DNA of 64,000 nt. Origin: Rhizobacter terrae. Its GTDB lineage: Bacteria; Pseudomonadota; Gammaproteobacteria; Burkholderiales; Burkholderiaceae_C. The first letter of the stretch is position 1. Each line of letters begins with the position of its first letter. Positions 58,345 to 64,000 of this stretch are shown here, in pieces. Location of the stretch: contig NZ_QUSW01000005.1 of NCBI RefSeq assembly GCF_003852895.1, positions 372,001 through 436,000 of the forward strand. The letters run 5' to 3'. The translations under genes were made by a program, and so were the position numbers. The notes under the pieces were generated by a model. It did no database searches. It saw only the letters and a program-made list of their open reading frames with translations, and was not told the DNA's origin.

Positions 58345-58680
58345 CTAGTTCCTCGATTGAACCTTGATGCGGATTGGGCTAACCTGCCACCCCCGCTGAC
58401 GCAAAAGCTCTTCGAGGCGAGGCTGCAGTTGGCGGAGCTTGGCAGCCACCGGAGCGTTGGCGCAAAGCAATGTCCAGCCTTCCTCGTCGACCGGCCCCGG
58501 CTTCACGTGGGCGGCCAATGTGGAAGGCAGGGCAGGTTGGATGGCGGCGAATCGGGCGTTTGAATCCGACAGCCGCTGGCGCAACTGGGCAAGCGGCGTG
58601 CTGCGTTTGAGCGCATCGCCCAGCGCAAGAGCGTCGGGAACAAGCGGTTGGGGCTTCTGGCCGGGTGGCTTTGCGTTCAC
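58345..58680 (-). CDS. DUF721 (DciA-like) protein
   Basis: 111 aa from a GTG start at 58680; an ATG at 58716 would give 123 aa but overlaps the divergent M23 gene by 21 bp. The body (LAQLRQRLSDSNARFAAIQPALPSTLAAHVKPG, LLCANAPVAAKLRQLQPRLEELLRQRGW) matches the DciA/DUF721 fold. DciA helps load the replicative helicase DnaB in bacteria lacking DnaC. Its location beside secA, as in Pseudomonas, supports this. Neither start has a clear ribosome-binding site. The C-terminal half ends VSPIRIKVQS. Confidence 0.75.
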   Translation of the reverse strand: MNAKPPGQKPQPLVPDALALGDALKRSTPLAQLRQRLSDSNARFAAIQPALPSTLAAHVKPGPVDEEGWTLLCANAPVAAKLRQLQPRLEELLRQRGWQVSPIRIKVQSRN

Positions 58681-58695
58681 CCGAGGAGTGTAGCG

Positions 58696-59649
58696 ATGCA
58701 GATTCTCATCACCCATGGCAGCCTGGCGCGCACGCGCGTGCTGCACTTCAACCGCTGGCAACTGGCCGGCGCGTTGTTCGGGCTGATCACGGTGCTGACC
58801 TTGCTGTCGGGCACGGTCTACCACGTCATCTTCCTGAAGGCCGCCCGCGAAGGCTGGCCGGTCGTGAGCCAGGTGGTGAAGCTGGTGGTGCGCGATGAAT
58901 TCGCCCAGCGCGACCGCTTCATGCGCGAGAACCTGGACGCCATGGCCACCAAGGTCGGCGAGATGCAGGCCAAGCTCATCAAGCTGGAAGCCATGGGCGA
59001 GCGCGTGTCGGGCATGGCGGGCGTGAAGCCCGAGGAGATGCAGCAGATCAAGCCGGGCGCTGCGGGCGGCAAGGGCGGCCCCTTCGTGCCGGTGGCGCGT
59101 CCGTCGATGGACCAGCTCAATGGCTGGGTTGCCTCGCTGGACGAGCAGGCCGACCAGAACTCCGACCTGCTGACCATGGTGGAGGCCCGGCTGCTGGAGA
59201 AGAAGCTGGTGTCGCTGATGATCCCCAACAGCCGCCCGGTGGAAGGCCCGATCGGCTCGGGTTTCGGTTTCCGCGCCGACCCCTTCTCCGGCCGCGCCGC
59301 GCTGCACACCGGCCTGGATTTCCCGGCGGACAGCGGCACGCCCATCCATGCCGCCGCCGGTGGCGTGGTGCTGTTCAACGAATACCACCCGCAGTACGGC
59401 AACGTTGTCGAGATCGATCACGGCCACGGCCTGGTGACTCGCTATGCGCACAGCTCCAAGATCCTGGTCCACGCCGGCGACATCGTGAAGCGCGGCCAGA
59501 CCATTGCACTGGTGGGCACCTCCGGCCGCTCCACTGGCCCGCACCTGCACTTCGAGGTGCTGCTGGACGGCGCTCCCCAGAATCCGGCGAAGTTCCTGGC
59601 GCTCGCCGACGGAGAGACCGTCCCCACGACCAGGAAGGCGGCCCGATAA
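58696..59649 (+). CDS. M23 (LytM-type) peptidase
   Basis: 317 aa. A membrane anchor (about 22-45), a helical region (about 55-180) and a C-terminal LytM domain with the zinc motifs HTGLDFPAD and HLHFEV, plus YGNVVEIDHGHG. It is predicted to be anchored in the inner membrane with the enzyme in the periplasm, cutting peptide cross-links. GAGGAG about seven bases upstream marks the ATG. It lies between dciA and secA, a common neighbourhood in betaproteobacteria. Confidence 0.92.
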   Translation: MQILITHGSLARTRVLHFNRWQLAGALFGLITVLTLLSGTVYHVIFLKAAREGWPVVSQVVKLVVRDEFAQRDRFMRENLDAMATKVGEMQAKLIKLEAMGERVSGMAGVKPEEMQQIKPGAAGGKGGPFVPVARPSMDQLNGWVASLDEQADQNSDLLTMVEARLLEKKLVSLMIPNSRPVEGPIGSGFGFRADPFSGRAALHTGLDFPADSGTPIHAAAGGVVLFNEYHPQYGNVVEIDHGHGLVTRYAHSSKILVHAGDIVKRGQTIALVGTSGRSTGPHLHFEVLLDGAPQNPAKFLALADGETVPTTRKAAR

Positions 59650-59781
59650 GCCCTTCCGGCCGCGCCATGGCGCGCGGGTAAAATCAAAGGTTTTGCGGCT
59701 TCGTGCCGGGCGGACTTGTGCCGTCCGGCTTCATCACCATATGGGCCGCATATCCGACCGAACACCACACCACCCACGCGC

Positions 59782-62517
<2,736 letters not shown>

Positions 62518-62519
62518 TG

Positions 62520-62630
62520 GAGCCCCCCAGTCGCTGACGCTCCTGCCCCAGGGGCCACGCAGGGGCCCCTTCGTGGCCCTTGGGCGCCACCCTGCGGACC
62601 GGCGAAGCCGGATCCGCGGGCGTGGCTTGA
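62520..62630 (+). repeat. Intergenic repeat copy 5, with internal insertion
   Basis: Begins GAGCCCCCCAGTCGCTGACG two bases after the secA stop and ends CGCGGGCGTGGCTTGA. The first hairpin is replaced or expanded by an inverted repeat (GGGCCACG at 62552-62559, CGTGGCCC at 62572-62579) around the palindrome AGGGGCCCCT, making this copy about 29 bp longer. Second stem CCGGC-GAA-GCCGG. Confidence 0.9.
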
Positions 62631-62727
62631 TGAGGAGGCTTGCTCGTGTCGAGGGCTCTGCATGAGACATGCATGAGTCACTCAGTGGTTCCTACAATGG
62701 CGGCCTTCCTCACCGATCGAGCTCGCC

Positions 62728-63957
62728 ATGCCCGTCAACCTCAAAGCCCCTGACCCCAAGGACCTGCATCCCGTTCCCGGCGTGAAGCTGGGCATCGCCA
62801 TGGCGGGGGTTCGCAAGGCCAACCGCCGTGACCTGACGGTGGTGACCATGGACGAGGGATCGCAAGTGGCCGGCGTGTTCACGCGCAACCGCTTCTGCGC
62901 AGCGCCGGTGCAACTGTGCCGGCAGCATCTGGCGGCGGACTCGCATTCACGGGCGATCCTCATCAACACCGGCAATGCGAACGCCGGCACGGGCGATGAC
63001 GGCCTGTCGCGCGCGCTGTCCACCTGCATCGCGCTGGCGCGCAAGCTGGAGATCTCGCCGCAGCAGGTGCTGCCGTTTTCCACCGGCGTGATCATGGAGC
63101 AGCTGCCCAACGACCGCATCGAGGCCGGCCTGCCGGCGGCGCTGGCCGACCTGAAGGAAGACAACTGGGCGACCGCGGCCGAGGCGATCATGACCACCGA
63201 CACCTTGCCCAAGGCGGTGTCGCGGCAGGTGAAGATCGGCGGCAAGACGGTGACCATCACCGGCATCAGCAAGGGCGCGGGCATGATCCGCCCGAACATG
63301 GCGACGATGCTGGGTTTCGTCGCCACCGATGCGGTCATCGCGCCGGCGCTGATGAACCCGCTGGTGCATGAGGCGGCCGACCAGTCCTTCAACCGCATCA
63401 CCATCGATGGCGACACCTCGACCAACGACTCCTTCTTGCTGATTGCCACGGGCAAGGCCGGTCACGACCCGATCACGCGCCTGGACTCCGCCGACGGCGC
63501 CGCACTGCGCGATGCGCTCATCGAGGTGTCGCAGCAACTCGCCCAGGCCATCGTGCGCGACGGCGAAGGCGCGACCAAGTTCATCGCCGTGCGGATCGAA
63601 GGCGGCAAGTCCGAGCACGAGTGCAAGCAAGTGGCCTATGCCATTGCGCACTCGCCGCTGGTGAAGACAGCGTTCTTCGCCAGCGACCCCAACCTCGGCC
63701 GCATCCTGGCAGCGGTGGGCTACGCGGGCATCGAGGACCTGGACCAGACCGAGATCGACCTCTTCCTCGACGACGTGCACGTGGCGAAGAACGGCGGCCG
63801 CAATCCGACCTACCGCGAGGAAGACGGCGCCCGGGTGATGAAGCAAAGCGAGATCACCGTGCGGGTGGACCTGCACCGCGGCGAGGAGACCGCGACGGTC
63901 TGGACCTGCGACCTCAGTTACGACTACGTCAAGATCAACGCCGACTACAGAAGCTGA
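62728..63957 (+). CDS. argJ: Bifunctional ornithine acetyltransferase/N-acetylglutamate synthase
   Basis: 409-aa enzyme of the acetyl cycle in arginine synthesis. The self-cleavage motif [16 protein letters not shown] has the nucleophile Thr193, which becomes the N terminus of the beta chain. GNANAGTG and [16 protein letters not shown] are further signatures. It ends 43 bp before the window edge; nothing is recognised after it. Together with argB it indicates arginine genes scattered over the chromosome. Confidence 0.97.
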   Translation: MPVNLKAPDPKDLHPVPGVKLGIAMAGVRKANRRDLTVVTMDEGSQVAGVFTRNRFCAAPVQLCRQHLAADSHSRAILINTGNANAGTGDDGLSRALSTCIALARKLEISPQQVLPFSTGVIMEQLPNDRIEAGLPAALADLKEDNWATAAEAIMTTDTLPKAVSRQVKIGGKTVTITGISKGAGMIRPNMATMLGFVATDAVIAPALMNPLVHEAADQSFNRITIDGDTSTNDSFLLIATGKAGHDPITRLDSADGAALRDALIEVSQQLAQAIVRDGEGATKFIAVRIEGGKSEHECKQVAYAIAHSPLVKTAFFASDPNLGRILAAVGYAGIEDLDQTEIDLFLDDVHVAKNGGRNPTYREEDGARVMKQSEITVRVDLHRGEETATVWTCDLSYDYVKINADYRS

Positions 63958-64000
63958 TCCCCGGCTGTCCATCCTACGAATTGCGGGCACGGCAGTCGCC

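Overview
The window is GC-rich chromosomal DNA from a betaproteobacterium of the order Burkholderiales, probably the Rubrivivax/Leptothrix/Roseateles side. This rests on gene order and protein types: dusB-fis-purH, tatABC downstream of hisI-hisE, petABC-sspA-sspB, SlmA, PEP-CTERM proteins, accBC with aroQ, and a short intergenic repeat of a kind I associate with Comamonadaceae-like genomes. Nearly all of it is housekeeping DNA. I see no prophage, insertion sequence, CRISPR array, integron or conjugation gene.

Layout. 0.1-4.2 kb: end of a small zinc-ribbon protein, pilS-pilR (type IV pilus two-component system) and ampD. 4.2-9.6 kb: class Ia ribonucleotide reductase nrdA and nrdB, with a rich control region (paired NrdR-box-like sites, DnaA-box-like sites, a leader hairpin), then a lysine/alanine-repeat histone H1-like gene. 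9.7-21.2 kb: mostly leftward genes, including prmA, accC-accB, aroQ, a TlpA thioredoxin, mtgA with a large insertion, aroE, a TonB-like protein and an RNB-family ribonuclease. 21.3-30 kb: the least ordinary part. It holds an orphan APS kinase, a two-domain alcohol-forming fatty acyl-CoA reductase of the Marinobacter type, a PHA-granule phasin, a patatin-like lipase, and a winged-helix/TPR regulator followed by a 695-residue FAD oxidoreductase. 30-38 kb: YqaA-like membrane protein, dusB-fis-purH, an acyltransferase/CDP-DAG-synthase-like pair, ruvC and two paralogous PEP-CTERM proteins. 38-45 kb: argB, a HAD nucleotidase, slmA, pdeM, an AAA ATPase, a NUDIX hydrolase, hisI-hisE, a small membrane protein, a HIT protein and tatABC. 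45-53 kb: a DegS/AlgW-type protease, a NIF3 protein, a DUF885 metalloprotein, pdxA, and a DUF1631 giant. 53-64 kb: mscL, the cytochrome bc1 operon petABC, sspA-sspB, tRNA-Thr(TGT), a DciA-like protein, an M23 peptidase, secA and argJ.

Themes. Several genes bear on the envelope and protein export: SecA, TatABC, MtgA, AmpD, M23, the periplasmic protease and a Tat-like TlpA anchor. Carbon and lipid storage is suggested by the fatty acyl-CoA reductase, phasin and patatin cluster, with AccBC and the PlsC/CdsA-like pair elsewhere. Five copies of an approximately 80-bp intergenic repeat lie just 3' of rightward genes. One of its stems shows compensatory base changes between copies, so it is probably a conserved structured element. 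I found no complete, clearly new multi-gene system. The strongest leads are this repeat, the 21-30 kb lipid/redox cluster, the nrdA control region, and a stranded PEP-CTERM-like tail beside pdxA.
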